DNA of 64,000 nt from Oscillospiraceae bacterium. GTDB lineage: Bacteria > Bacillota > Clostridia > Oscillospirales > Acutalibacteraceae. Shown one piece after another: positions 16,854 through 25,418 of the stretch. Within the stretch, counting starts at the first letter, position 1. Every line of letters begins with the position of its first letter. Under the pieces are notes generated by a model. It ran no database searches. It worked only from the letters and a program-made list of their open reading frames with translations, and was not told where the DNA came from. The stretch lies in NCBI GenBank assembly GCA_015065425.1, contig SVQH01000006.1, forward strand, positions 1 to 64,000. Reading direction: 5' to 3'. Made by a program: the position numbers and the translations under genes.

Positions 16854-17834
16854 ATGAAAAACGAAATTATACAGGCTCTGAGAGTATTTCCCGATCGGCT
16901 TAAAACGCCCGTTTTGTCGGCTTCTTCTTATGTTCAGGATATATATGAAATACATCTGATTTCGCAAAGGGCAGTTTATTTTTTTACTTCTTCGGGTATT
17001 CGTTTTGTAAGTGACAAAGGCTTCGTAAGTCTTACTCCTTCCGACAATGTGCTGGTGCCCTATGAAAGTGAGCTTGAAGAAATAACTGACCGTGCCTCGG
17101 GTTTTTCGGGCTTTTTACATGAAAAGGAACTGCAGGAAGGATATATTACTTATTCGGGCGGTTACAGAATGGGTATATGTACCTCCGGCTCGGGAGAAAA
17201 CTTTTCTCAGGGAAAAATAAATTCTCTGTGTATAAGAATTCCCGACAGCGGAAAATGTATATTCCCCACGGATACAAAAGACGTCCTGTGCGGTATAAAA
17301 AACGGACTTCTGATTGCGGGACCGCCGTGTTCAGGGAAAACCACTTTGCTGAGATATTTTGCAAGACTTCTCTCCGATGCCGGGGTGACCGGCTATAAAA
17401 AGGTAGCCGTAATAGATGAAAGAGGGGAACTTTCACGGGGAGAACCTCTCGGATACTGTACGGACATAATAGGCGGCAAAGAAAAAAGTGTTTGTATACT
17501 TCATGCTTTGAGACTTACTTCCCCCGAGTACATAATCTGTGACGAAATAGGTACTGTTTCAGAGACAAAGGCTATTTTACAGTGTCTCAATTCAGGTGTG
17601 CGTTTTATCTGTACCATGCACGCAGGAGACATTTTAAGCCTTACGAGAAGAGAGCAGTTCAGAATACTTTTCAGTGAAGATGTTTTTGACAGGATTATTT
17701 TTTTGTCAGAGGAACAGCCGGGGAAAATTCTGTCCGTTCTTTCAAAAGAGGAGGTATGGGATGAAAACTTCAGGGCTTGTCCTTCTTTGCTGTGCGATAG
17801 CAATGACAGGCTTTTATCTTATGTTCCGCAATAA
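16854..17834 (+). CDS. spoIIIAA: Stage III sporulation protein AA (ATPase)
   Basis: A 326-residue ATPase of secretion-ATPase type. It has Walker A AGPPCSGKTTLL, a Walker B-like VIDERGELS segment and EYIICDEIGT. SpoIIIAA powers the SpoIIIA-SpoIIQ channel that links mother cell and forespore after engulfment and acts on the mother-cell cytosolic face. I take ATG 16854, five bases after AAGGGTGG, over an in-frame GTG at 16845. First gene of an eight-gene operon with all members present in canonical order. Confidence 0.93.
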   Translation: MKNEIIQALRVFPDRLKTPVLSASSYVQDIYEIHLISQRAVYFFTSSGIRFVSDKGFVSLTPSDNVLVPYESELEEITDRASGFSGFLHEKELQEGYITYSGGYRMGICTSGSGENFSQGKINSLCIRIPDSGKCIFPTDTKDVLCGIKNGLLIAGPPCSGKTTLLRYFARLLSDAGVTGYKKVAVIDERGELSRGEPLGYCTDIIGGKEKSVCILHALRLTSPEYIICDEIGTVSETKAILQCLNSGVRFICTMHAGDILSLTRREQFRILFSEDVFDRIIFLSEEQPGKILSVLSKEEVWDENFRACPSLLCDSNDRLLSYVPQ

Positions 17835-18270
17835 TACAAAACTGGCTGTTTTAAGAGCCTTTTCCGCTTTCTTCCGTGAACTTTCCTTTTCTTCTTCACT
17901 CACTTTTGCAGATGCTTTTGAGTGTGTTTGCGGATTTTGTGAAAAATCTTCTTTTGGTATGCTGACTTTTATTAATGAGCTCTCGGTAAATTATGAATAC
18001 GGCTGTGATTTCAGAAAACTATGGAGAGACTCTCTGGAAAATTCCTCTGAACTGAGGTATCTCGAAAAAACTCAGCGGTCGGTACTTTTATCCTTCGCCG
18101 ATGTATTTGGTAAATCTTCAAAGGATGAATTTTCTGAAAAATGCATGCAGTACTCTGTTTTATTCAGGGAATATTATGATGAAGAAAAAAAGAAAAGTGA
18201 AAAAAACAAAGCTCTTGCAGCCGCCTCGGGTCTTCTTACGGGTGCTGCCGTATTTATAATTTTTGTGTAA
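17761..18270 (+). CDS. spoIIIAB: Stage III sporulation protein AB
   Basis: A 169-residue protein, the usual length of SpoIIIAB, with an N-terminal membrane anchor and a C-terminal membrane segment around AAASGLLTGAAVFIIFV. It resembles GspF-type platform proteins and is part of the feeding-tube channel. Start ATG 17761 follows GAGGAGG; the open frame runs back to 17674 inside spoIIIAA but that extension is not SpoIIIAB-like. It overlaps spoIIIAA by 74 bp. Confidence 0.9.
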   Translation: MKTSGLVLLCCAIAMTGFYLMFRNNTKLAVLRAFSAFFRELSFSSSLTFADAFECVCGFCEKSSFGMLTFINELSVNYEYGCDFRKLWRDSLENSSELRYLEKTQRSVLLSFADVFGKSSKDEFSEKCMQYSVLFREYYDEEKKKSEKNKALAAASGLLTGAAVFIIFV

Positions 18271-18273
18271 GAG

Positions 18274-18477
18274 GTGATATGTACGGATATTGAAATAATT
18301 TTCAAAGTGGCAGCGGTAGGACTTATAGTTGCCGTACTCAATCAGGTGCTTATCCGTTCGGGCAGGGAAGAATATACCATGATTACAACTCTTTCGGGAC
18401 TTGTTATTGTAATAATGATGGTACTGCCTTATGTGGGTTCACTTTTTTCGTATGTCAGGAGCGTGTTTGATTTGTGA
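18274..18477 (+). CDS. spoIIIAC: Stage III sporulation protein AC
   Basis: A 67-residue membrane protein with two hydrophobic helices; IIFKVAAVGLIVAVLNQVL and SGREEYT are typical of SpoIIIAC, a ring-like component of the forespore channel. The start is odd: the only conventional start codon in frame is GTG 18274, which itself lies within the GAGGTG that looks like the ribosome-binding site. The ATG at 18279 is out of frame and meets a stop after three sense codons. Either GTG is used with a weak upstream AAGAGG, or a rare start codon just downstream is used. Confidence 0.85.
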   Translation: MICTDIEIIFKVAAVGLIVAVLNQVLIRSGREEYTMITTLSGLVIVIMMVLPYVGSLFSYVRSVFDL

Positions 18478-18863
18478 TGTTGAAAATAGCAGGTGTCGTT
18501 CTGTGCGAAATACTGGTTTATACGCTTCTCAAACAATATAAACCTGAATTTGCAGTTATTTCAGAGGCGGCATCTCTTGTTCTGTTGATTTTTCTTTTAG
18601 GGGATGAAATAGAAAATGCCATAAGCTCTTTCAGTTTTTTCTTTGATTCCTCAGGGCTGCCGTCGGAATATATTGCTGTTTTGCTGAAAGTATCGGGTAT
18701 CGCTCTGATAACTCAGTTTTCTGCTGATATGTGCAGAGACTCTGGAGAAAGTGCAATGGCTTCAAAGGTTGAATTCGCAGGTAAAATTATTATAACAGCG
18801 GCAAGTATTCCCGTCATTGAAGGCTTTACGGGACTTATTGCCCGACTGGTGGAAAGTGTATGA
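18477..18863 (+). CDS. spoIIIAD: Stage III sporulation protein AD
   Basis: A 128-residue membrane protein with four hydrophobic segments, paralogous to SpoIIIAC but longer, including ALITQFSADMCRDSGESA, a conserved SpoIIIAD stretch. The ATG overlaps the spoIIIAC stop (TGATG), giving coupled translation. A GTG directly before it could also start. Integral membrane component of the mother cell-forespore channel. Confidence 0.9.
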   Translation: MLKIAGVVLCEILVYTLLKQYKPEFAVISEAASLVLLIFLLGDEIENAISSFSFFFDSSGLPSEYIAVLLKVSGIALITQFSADMCRDSGESAMASKVEFAGKIIITAASIPVIEGFTGLIARLVESV

Positions 18864-19954
18864 AAGTATTTTCCCTTATTGCATTATGTGTGTTTCTTGT
18901 GCCGTTTTTCGGAGTATGTGCCAATGCCTCCGAAAATATGTATGATGAAATTTTCGATGTGCTCTCACCCGAAACAGAAAAGCTTCTTGAAAGCTTCGGA
19001 ATAACCGGTGATGTTCAGGAAAATTTTACTGAAGTGTCTGTTGAAAAAGCGTTTGATACCGTTCTCGGAATATTCAGAGGAGAACTTATTTCTCCCGTAA
19101 AATATCTCGGAGTGTGTCTTGCTTTGATGTTTATTTCCTCACAGCTGAGCCAACTTTTTTCCGTTGCCGGTTCTGTAGGCTCTCTCAGCAAGAGAATATC
19201 CCTCTTGTGCGTTATGTTCAGCATAGTCAGTATGAGTGCAGGAATATTTTCCCAATGCAGTTCCTCTCTTCTGACAACAAAGGACATGATGCTGGTGCTT
19301 ATCCCCATATTTGCCGGAGTGGTCTCTTTCGGTGGTGACATAGCTCTTGCAATGAGTTTTAACACGGTAGCTTTTTCATTTGCCGAAACTGTAGCTATAT
19401 TTTTTAACGGAGTTTTTCCTTTGCTTTGTACCGTGATGACAGCCGTGACATCTGCCTCGGCAATAAATCCTCTTATTAAGCTTGACGGAGTGGGAAAAAC
19501 TCTTTCAAAAGCAGTAAATGTTATAATGGCATTTATATCAGGCATTTTTGTTGCGGTACTGTCCATCCGCGGTGTTATTGCAGGTGCGGCAGATACGGTT
19601 GCAATAAGAGGAGTCCGTTTTATTATCGGAAATTCCGTTCCCGTTGTAGGCTCTGCCATAGGTGAAGCTCTCAATTCAGTGGTGGCAGGAATATCGCTTA
19701 TGAAAAATACTGTGGGTATGGTGGGTATTGCTGCTGTTATTGTGATAAATCTTCCCGTGATAATAAAAGTTGCAGTCTGGAAAGGTGCACTGTATTTTAT
19801 TTCTCTTTGTGCCGACATGCTGGATCTTCCCGAAATCAGAAGCTTTTCAGAAAACATGAACGGTGTTTTGTCTGTAATAACGGGAGCACTGTTTTTTGTA
19901 TCTTTTGTATTTATAATTTCAATAGCAATTATTCTCACTGTAAGTAAGGGGTAA
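18860..19954 (+). CDS. spoIIIAE: Stage III sporulation protein AE
   Basis: A 364-residue protein with a signal peptide (about residues 1-21), a short extracytoplasmic part, then seven to eight membrane segments. This matches SpoIIIAE, the large polytopic member of the SpoIIIA channel. Its ATG overlaps the spoIIIAD stop by four bases. Confidence 0.92.
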   Translation: MKVFSLIALCVFLVPFFGVCANASENMYDEIFDVLSPETEKLLESFGITGDVQENFTEVSVEKAFDTVLGIFRGELISPVKYLGVCLALMFISSQLSQLFSVAGSVGSLSKRISLLCVMFSIVSMSAGIFSQCSSSLLTTKDMMLVLIPIFAGVVSFGGDIALAMSFNTVAFSFAETVAIFFNGVFPLLCTVMTAVTSASAINPLIKLDGVGKTLSKAVNVIMAFISGIFVAVLSIRGVIAGAADTVAIRGVRFIIGNSVPVVGSAIGEALNSVVAGISLMKNTVGMVGIAAVIVINLPVIIKVAVWKGALYFISLCADMLDLPEIRSFSENMNGVLSVITGALFFVSFVFIISIAIILTVSKG

Positions 19955-19956
19955 AT

Positions 19957-20424
19957 ATGGATGCTGTAAAAGACTGGGGTATGATGCTGATTTTTGTATC
20001 TGCAGGTTGTATGATATATTATTTTCTTCTGCCTTCAGGTAATGTTTCAAAAACTGTCAAGGGGGTTGTTGCCGTAACGGTGATGTCTCTTATTTTTATG
20101 CCACTGTTTTCCGTTCTTTCCTCTTTGTCACAGTTGAAAATAAACTTTTCTTCTCCGCCCTCTGTGGTAAGTCCTGAAGATGTCATAATTGACAGTGCCC
20201 GTGAAAGAGTAAACGGTATTATTGATGAAACGGTAAAGGAATTTTCGGACATTTCTTATAAATCTGAAATTTTTATTGATATTGAGGATGACCGCAGCAT
20301 ACATATTAGACAGGTAGAACTGACTTTTCCCTCTCTTCCTTCCGAAATCAGAGAAATAAAAGAGGCTCTGTATGAAAAATTATCCATAATGCCCGTAATC
20401 AAGGTTGAAAAAACAGATGAATAA
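19957..20424 (+). CDS. spoIIIAF: Stage III sporulation protein AF
   Basis: A 155-residue protein with two N-terminal membrane helices (about 7-25, 34-54) and a soluble C-terminal domain of ring-building fold facing the intermembrane space. AAGGGG precedes the ATG. It forms one ring of the channel with AG and AH. Confidence 0.88.
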   Translation: MDAVKDWGMMLIFVSAGCMIYYFLLPSGNVSKTVKGVVAVTVMSLIFMPLFSVLSSLSQLKINFSSPPSVVSPEDVIIDSARERVNGIIDETVKEFSDISYKSEIFIDIEDDRSIHIRQVELTFPSLPSEIREIKEALYEKLSIMPVIKVEKTDE

Positions 20425-20932
20425 AACTATAGAAAAAAGCATAAACAGAATAAAGAAGGACAAAAAGCTGCTTATAATAATGGCTTTGGGCTTTCTCGGA
20501 ATGCTGTTGCTTCTTGTGTCCGGTTTTTTACCTGAAAAAAATGAAATTGATTCAAGCGGTAATACCGATACGGCAAGTGTTGAGCAACAGATAGAAAAAG
20601 ACCTGTCCGAACTTCTGAAAAGTGTGGACGGTGTGGGAAAGGTAAAGGTTATGGTGACCCTTGACAGCCTCGAAGAACGGATAATTGCTCAGAATACGGA
20701 AAATGAGAGCTCAGACGGCTCTTACGAAGCAAAAAATGAGTATGTCCTTACGGAATTTTCGGGCGATACGGACGGATTAATACTTAAAATAATTACTCCT
20801 GTCATAAGAGGTGTCGGTATTTCCTGTGAGGGGGCAGTGTCAAATACCATGAAACAGGAAATAAAAAAACTCGTATGCTCGGCTCTCGGTATTGCCGAAA
20901 ACAAAGTATGGGTATCAAAAATGCAAGAATAA
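20417..20932 (+). CDS. spoIIIAG: Stage III sporulation protein AG
   Basis: A 171-residue bitopic membrane protein: one helix near residues 18-37, then an extracytoplasmic ring-building domain with VDGVGKVKVMVTLDS and the end GIAENKVWVSKM, close to the YscJ-like SpoIIIAG core. In Bacillus it forms a large ring in the intermembrane space. I prefer ATG 20417, which overlaps the spoIIIAF end by 8 bp; a TTG at 20405 is possible. Confidence 0.9.
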   Translation: MNKTIEKSINRIKKDKKLLIIMALGFLGMLLLLVSGFLPEKNEIDSSGNTDTASVEQQIEKDLSELLKSVDGVGKVKVMVTLDSLEERIIAQNTENESSDGSYEAKNEYVLTEFSGDTDGLILKIITPVIRGVGISCEGAVSNTMKQEIKKLVCSALGIAENKVWVSKMQE

Positions 20933-20946
20933 ACGGAGGAATCTAT

Positions 20947-21492
20947 ATGCATGTACTTTTAGGTAAAAAACAAATCGTTCTGGCGGCTCTCGTTGTGGCT
21001 CTCGGTCTTGCCGTATTTGTAAACTGGTATTATACCGACAGCGGTGCGGAGCTTTTCCCCGAAGGAAGTGTTTCGGATGAAGATAAAACTCCCGCTGACT
21101 CCTCGAATGGGGAAGCAGAGTATGTCGGAAATACTGAGGAATCCGAATATTTCGCTTCGGTAAGACTTACAAGAGATTCTGCCCACGCATCTGCTCTTGA
21201 AGAACTTCAGGCTGTTATTGCAAACGCTCCCGAGGAAGGTGAAGCGGCACAGAATACAGCCTCTGCCATAGAACAACTGAGCAATGTCATAAAAATGGAA
21301 ACAGATATAGAAAGCCTTGTCACGGGTAAAACAGGAAACGAATGTGTCGCAGTGATTTCTGAAAAAACCGTCGAAGTCCTCGTTCCCACATCTGCTCTTT
21401 CCGATTCAAATGTACTTACCATTTCCGATGTCATAAATGAAGTGTGCGGAAATAAATTTGAAAACATAAAAATCTCAGGTGCCGCAGTATAA
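20947..21492 (+). CDS. spoIIIAH: Stage III sporulation protein AH
   Basis: A 181-residue bitopic protein beginning MHVLLGKKQIVLAALVV, with one N-terminal helix, an acidic linker (residues 35-65) and a C-terminal ring-building domain. SpoIIIAH normally contacts SpoIIQ, or its clostridial stand-in, across the septal space. ATG 20947 follows GGAGGAA; the longer frame from 20875 overlaps spoIIIAG and is not credible. Last gene of the operon. Confidence 0.92.
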   Translation: MHVLLGKKQIVLAALVVALGLAVFVNWYYTDSGAELFPEGSVSDEDKTPADSSNGEAEYVGNTEESEYFASVRLTRDSAHASALEELQAVIANAPEEGEAAQNTASAIEQLSNVIKMETDIESLVTGKTGNECVAVISEKTVEVLVPTSALSDSNVLTISDVINEVCGNKFENIKISGAAV

Positions 21493-21504
21493 AACTTTCC
21501 CGTG

Positions 21505-21533
21505 TTGACAAAAACACCGCCTTTCGTTATTAT
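21505..21533 (+). promoter_or_regulatory. Promoter of the DUF1292 gene
   Basis: TTGACA (21505-21510), 17-bp spacer, TATTAT (21528-21533); a TATAAT also begins at 21531. It lies within the left arm of the spoIIIA terminator. Confidence 0.6.
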
Positions 21534-21582
21534 AATGATTATGAAACCGATAACCATTATAAAGAAAAGACGGTGTTTTTTT
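21508..21582 (+). terminator. Long hairpin terminator of spoIIIA operon
   Basis: Left arm pieces AAAACACCG, CTTTC, TTATAATG and TTAT pair with ATAA, CATTATAA, GAAAAG and CGGTGTTTT on the right, with single-base bulges, and a T-run follows. It overlaps the promoter and leader of the next gene. Confidence 0.7.
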
Positions 21583-21837
21583 ATGGATTATATTAATAAA
21601 GGAAAAGACGGAGAAATAATTCTTTCAGACGGCAAAAATGAAGCTGTATTTGAGTTTATGGATATGTACGTACTGAACGGACAGGAATATGCCGTTTTAC
21701 TGGAACTCGGTGACGACATGATAACCATAATGAAATTCACCGAATCCGACGGCAAATCCCCCGAAATATATTCCGAAATAGAAGACGATGAAATTTTTGA
21801 AACGATACTTAATATGTATGAAGAAGATAACGATTAA
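21583..21837 (+). CDS. DUF1292 family protein
   Basis: An 84-residue acidic protein, MDYINKGKDGEIILSDG onward, with the Y-V-L-N-G-QEYAVL beta core typical of DUF1292, a small family in Firmicutes often linked to basic housekeeping loci. Function unknown. No proper ribosome-binding site precedes the ATG; the T-run of the hairpin ends directly before it, so initiation may rely on AAAGACGG in the right arm. Confidence 0.8.
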   Translation: MDYINKGKDGEIILSDGKNEAVFEFMDMYVLNGQEYAVLLELGDDMITIMKFTESDGKSPEIYSEIEDDEIFETILNMYEEDND

Positions 21838-21862
21838 AATCTATTTGGATTTGCTTGTTATA

Positions 21863-22612
21863 TTATTGCTTTCTGAATACAAACAGATATTCGTGTGCAA
21901 TTAACAGGAAATTATATTTTACACTATTGGTTTTCCAATATCCCGTAGCTTTGCAGTTGTGTTGCTCTTTTATGATAAGTTCTTTTAGCTTGAAACCTGC
22001 ATTTTCAAATATACGCATAACTTCAAAAGACATTGGAATTATATGACCTTTCTGACGGGTATCGCCCATAAGTACAGCACAGAATTTATCTTTTTTTAAT
22101 ACACGGTGGCTCTCAGCAGCCACCTTTTTCATTTCCTCAAGAAAATCTTTGACTTTCAATAAAGATAAATCTTCAGGAATATTTTCGCTGTATTTGATAA
22201 TATCTGCATACGGCGGATGTGTACAGATTAAATCAATACTGTTATCCGGTACAAAGTCAAGATTTCTTGCATCACCCTTATGAAGATATACTTTTCCGTT
22301 TGCACCCTCGTGTTCAAAATCAGTTTTTTCTTTGCACCGAGTAAGAGCAACATCATTCACATCAACGCCAATAATATTTCGATTTAGTAATTTTGCCTCT
22401 ACAAGGGTAGTTCCTCCACCCGCAAATTGATCGAGAACCAAATCGTTCTCTCTTGAATAACGTAGCAAAATGTTTCGAGGTATGTATGGAGACCAATTAC
22501 CACGCCATTTTGCATCGTGAGTCGCCCAATCGCCACGTTTTGGAAAAGACCAATGTGTAGTCATTTCCATCTCGAAATCTTCCGGCTCCCATTTTGTTGT
22601 TTTTTTTGCCAT
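21863..22612 (-). CDS. DNA methyltransferase with HPPY motif
   Basis: A 249-residue amino-methyltransferase (N6-adenine or N4-cytosine type). The AdoMet motif FAGGGTT (63-69) comes before the catalytic motif THPPY (131-135), where the usual D/N/S is histidine. There is no obvious long target-recognition insert. It is the last gene of the restriction island; its ATG is at 22612 where the DpnII-like gene ends. It could protect the same GATC sites in another context, as the second methylase of DpnII systems protects single-stranded DNA, or serve the Mrr-like nuclease; order of motifs argues against simple orthology with DpnA. Confidence 0.78.
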   Translation of the reverse strand: MAKKTTKWEPEDFEMEMTTHWSFPKRGDWATHDAKWRGNWSPYIPRNILLRYSRENDLVLDQFAGGGTTLVEAKLLNRNIIGVDVNDVALTRCKEKTDFEHEGANGKVYLHKGDARNLDFVPDNSIDLICTHPPYADIIKYSENIPEDLSLLKVKDFLEEMKKVAAESHRVLKKDKFCAVLMGDTRQKGHIIPMSFEVMRIFENAGFKLKELIIKEQHNCKATGYWKTNSVKYNFLLIAHEYLFVFRKQ

Positions 22613-23493
22613 TACTTAAAAACCTCGCTAATTATATCATCTTCCAAATCCTTTATGTTATAGATGTGTTGCATAACATCAAAAGTTTCTTCAAGATTGT
22701 TTTTTGCACTTGTCCAGCCTTTTCCATCGGTAAACCAAACGAATGTGAAACCGTTAATTTTTTCTGTTTCCCAAACAAGAGTCTTATAGCTGCGAGCAGT
22801 TTCGTTTAATTTGCTGCCGCCACTGCCATAGAAATTAGTTTCAATACCATAAATCATAGTGGGTGTTTTAATTACAAAATCGAAGCGTTTTTCCATTTTA
22901 CCCTGATTTGAAATAGCGGATAAATCTATATGCCACTTATCTGTAATTTGGTGAATATACATTTCTTTGAAGTAGTTGACACCTTTGACGAAGCCTGCTT
23001 TTTGAATAAAATTCTCAACTAAATCTTCCATAAGATGTCCGCCACGATTTTTACGTCCGTTGGAGTCAAGTCCTGTTTCAACACCGGTTGCATAATCAAT
23101 CAAGTTGTTTACAATGTGATTCTTTAACAAATCAAACAATCCGGTTTCTCTCATAAAATATTTATATCTCTCATAATGAGTGTGACTGTTCAGCGGATAC
23201 TTCCCGGAATCAAATTGGAATAAATGACCGCCATTTTCATCCTGACAGTATATTTCATTCGCTCGAACTGCCAAAAGAAGAGGGATACACTTCAATACTT
23301 CGGGATATTTTCTCATTAGGTTCTCAAAATCAGCTTCAATATTCTTAGATCCAATGAGTGAATTTAAGATATTAAGTTCAATTTTGATGTTATCCACATT
23401 TCTATGAACTTTTTCAAAGTCTATGTAATAGCCATAGTCAGCGATGCTATCACGAAATCCGGATAACCACATATTAAAATCTCTATTTTGCAT
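22612..23493 (-). CDS. DpnII-type restriction endonuclease (predicted GATC)
   Basis: A 293-residue nuclease of the DpnII family. GLDSNGRKNRGGHLMEDLVE (141-160) is a family hallmark, followed by HIDLSAISNQG and the likely PD-(D/E)xK core FDFVI (D205) and IETNFYGS (E218). DpnII cleaves unmethylated GATC. The start is set at 23493, where AAGGAG lies seven bases upstream; the frame extends to 23514 over the previous gene. It sits downstream of a Dam-type methylase and an Mrr-like nuclease in one minus-strand operon. Confidence 0.85.
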   Translation of the reverse strand: MQNRDFNMWLSGFRDSIADYGYYIDFEKVHRNVDNIKIELNILNSLIGSKNIEADFENLMRKYPEVLKCIPLLLAVRANEIYCQDENGGHLFQFDSGKYPLNSHTHYERYKYFMRETGLFDLLKNHIVNNLIDYATGVETGLDSNGRKNRGGHLMEDLVENFIQKAGFVKGVNYFKEMYIHQITDKWHIDLSAISNQGKMEKRFDFVIKTPTMIYGIETNFYGSGGSKLNETARSYKTLVWETEKINGFTFVWFTDGKGWTSAKNNLEETFDVMQHIYNIKDLEDDIISEVFK

Positions 23494-23494
23494 G

Positions 23495-24313
23495 TTAAAT
23501 CTCCTTAAATTCAACGATAAAATTATTGTCGGATTCTATGTGCCAGACAGCCTTTTTTGACACAAAAACACCATCCGGTTGCCTTAGACCAAAGTTCTTA
23601 TAAACTTTTGAAATACCGCCGACATATCTTCTTTGAGCATCAATTCTGTACTCTTTGTATAAACTGTCACCAAATTTGATTTTGATAGTAGAAGAATCTT
23701 CAGAAAGACTATTCTTAATTGCTCGCGGTAAAACTAAAATATATGCTCGTGTATCATTTTCTGTCACAATTCTTTCTACTGTAGTTGATTGCTGATTTGT
23801 TCTGGAAGGTACTTTTTGCATTATATTGTCAAGGGCGGTTTTGCTGAAAATAGGTTTGAACGTAAAACCAATTTCTTTCTCTATGCAAGTGCTAACGAGT
23901 TCCTTCCCATCTACAACAATAATGGGTCTGATAGGATCTACTTGCTGTGCTTCTGCTTTTGCATTATCAGACACTTTTCCGGTAGTGATAAACATTCCGA
24001 TTCCACTTCTGAAAGAACCTCTTAACGCACGAATTTTCTCAGGGGACACAGTGCTTGACGGGGAATAACGTTTTGCCTGTATGTAAAACGTTTCATCAAC
24101 CGCATTAGATAAACCACCAATACCTTTCCGTACAGCAATTAAATCAATTCCTCCATCACCTGATTTTTTTGTTACAAAAATTTCTTCTAAGCCTATTTTT
24201 TCTAAATATATCCTTAAAAACTCTTCAAATTTATAACCATCTTCAAAGTAACTATAGAAGTTGTCCATAATTTCGTTGTATTCTTCCGATGATAAGTCAA
24301 TATTCTTTCTCAC
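23495..24313 (-). CDS. Mrr-like restriction endonuclease
   Basis: A 272-residue protein with an N-terminal Mrr-type PD-(D/E)xK domain: KKSGDGGIDLIAV with D57 and FYIQAKRY with Q79/K81, then RSGIGMFITTG. The second half (from about 165) is a different domain with a beta-rich YRIDAQRRYVGG segment, unrecognised, perhaps for DNA recognition. Mrr proteins cut modified DNA or act as ordinary restriction enzymes. It lies between the methylase and the DpnII gene with almost no gaps, so it is made together with them. Confidence 0.78.
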   Translation of the reverse strand: MRKNIDLSSEEYNEIMDNFYSYFEDGYKFEEFLRIYLEKIGLEEIFVTKKSGDGGIDLIAVRKGIGGLSNAVDETFYIQAKRYSPSSTVSPEKIRALRGSFRSGIGMFITTGKVSDNAKAEAQQVDPIRPIIVVDGKELVSTCIEKEIGFTFKPIFSKTALDNIMQKVPSRTNQQSTTVERIVTENDTRAYILVLPRAIKNSLSEDSSTIKIKFGDSLYKEYRIDAQRRYVGGISKVYKNFGLRQPDGVFVSKKAVWHIESDNNFIVEFKEI

Positions 24314-24325
24314 TCCACTTACTCC

Positions 24326-25396
24326 TTAAAAATTGCTAATAAGTAATTCTTTTATTTTGCCTCTTGCTTCGCTGTTACTGTTTATCATTCGATTAGCTTC
24401 AACTCGTTTGATTTTATGAGCAGAATAAATGTTGTCAAAGAAATCATCTTCTGCGTTTGAGTTCTTCGGATCAGAATTACTAATTACGATCTTTGCACCT
24501 TTTCGGTGCATAGCATCAACGAATTTTGCAAGTTCAATCTGTTCTTTATCATTAAAAAGAGTTTCTGTGTATGCAGTAAAATTTGCTGTATCTGTAATAG
24601 GTCTGTAAGGCGGATCAAAATAAACAAAGGTATTTTTATCAATAAATTCTGTCGATTCTCTGTAATCTCCGCAAACAATAGTGACTTTCTGTAATTTCTC
24701 GGACACTGAGCGAAGATTGTTTTCATCGTAAATCATAGGATTTTTATAGGCACCAATAGGAACATTGAATAATCCTTTTTTGTTCACTCGGTATAAGCCG
24801 TTGAAACAAGTTTTATTTAGGAATATCATCAATGCCGCTTTTTCAATATTGATGTTCTTGTTGCCGGTGACTTTCAAATCGTTAAAACGCTCACGTTTTT
24901 CCATATAATATACTTTACGATTATCTGTATCTAACGGAATAAAATCGTTCTGCATAACGCAAAGCATTTGGGTCAATGCATCAATATCATCACGAATAAT
25001 TCGATAAGTATTGATAAGTTCGGCATTAATGTCACTGATATAAATTTCTTCTAAATCATATTTGCTGAGTATGTCAAATAATACAGCACCGCCGCCAACA
25101 AACGGTTCTGCATACTTTGTAATAGTGCCGTCAGAAAAAGGATAATACTGTTCAATTTCTTTAAGGAGCTGTCCCTTTCCTCCGGCCCATTTCAGGAAAG
25201 GCTTGATTGCTTTTTCTTCGTTATTATGATATCTGCTGCGTGCATCTTCGGGCTTTTTTGCGTCGATGGGGATAATCCACATGTTACCTAACATTGCAAC
25301 ATCACTTATACGGTTTTCCTTGCATAATGTTAAAACACGTCTATGTGATATATTCCATTTTTCTGCAGCTTCATTTGCTGTCATATATGCCAACAT
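24326..25396 (-). CDS. Dam-type DNA adenine methylase with N-terminal HTH domain
   Basis: A 356-residue protein. Residues 5-52 form a helix-turn-helix-like domain of a kind usually found alone in Firmicutes (MTANEAAEKWNISHRRV, ending IIPIDAKKPEDAR). Residues 65-356 are a D12-class N6-adenine methylase: FLKWAGGKG (68-76), EPFVGGGAVLF, CFNGLYRVNKKGLFNVPIG and catalytic DPPY (261-264), close to Dam and DpnM. Predicted to methylate adenine in GATC and protect the cell from the DpnII-type nuclease. AGGAAGTG precedes the ATG. The extra domain may help site choice or bind the operon promoter. Confidence 0.85.
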   Translation of the reverse strand: MLAYMTANEAAEKWNISHRRVLTLCKENRISDVAMLGNMWIIPIDAKKPEDARSRYHNNEEKAIKPFLKWAGGKGQLLKEIEQYYPFSDGTITKYAEPFVGGGAVLFDILSKYDLEEIYISDINAELINTYRIIRDDIDALTQMLCVMQNDFIPLDTDNRKVYYMEKRERFNDLKVTGNKNINIEKAALMIFLNKTCFNGLYRVNKKGLFNVPIGAYKNPMIYDENNLRSVSEKLQKVTIVCGDYRESTEFIDKNTFVYFDPPYRPITDTANFTAYTETLFNDKEQIELAKFVDAMHRKGAKIVISNSDPKNSNAEDDFFDNIYSAHKIKRVEANRMINSNSEARGKIKELLISNF

Positions 25397-25418
25397 TTTA
25401 TCACTTCCTTATGAAATC

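Noticed and set aside
19015-19938. 307-codon antisense frame opposite spoIIIAE
   Set aside because: SpoIIIAE is secure; the frame reflects codon bias of the opposite strand.
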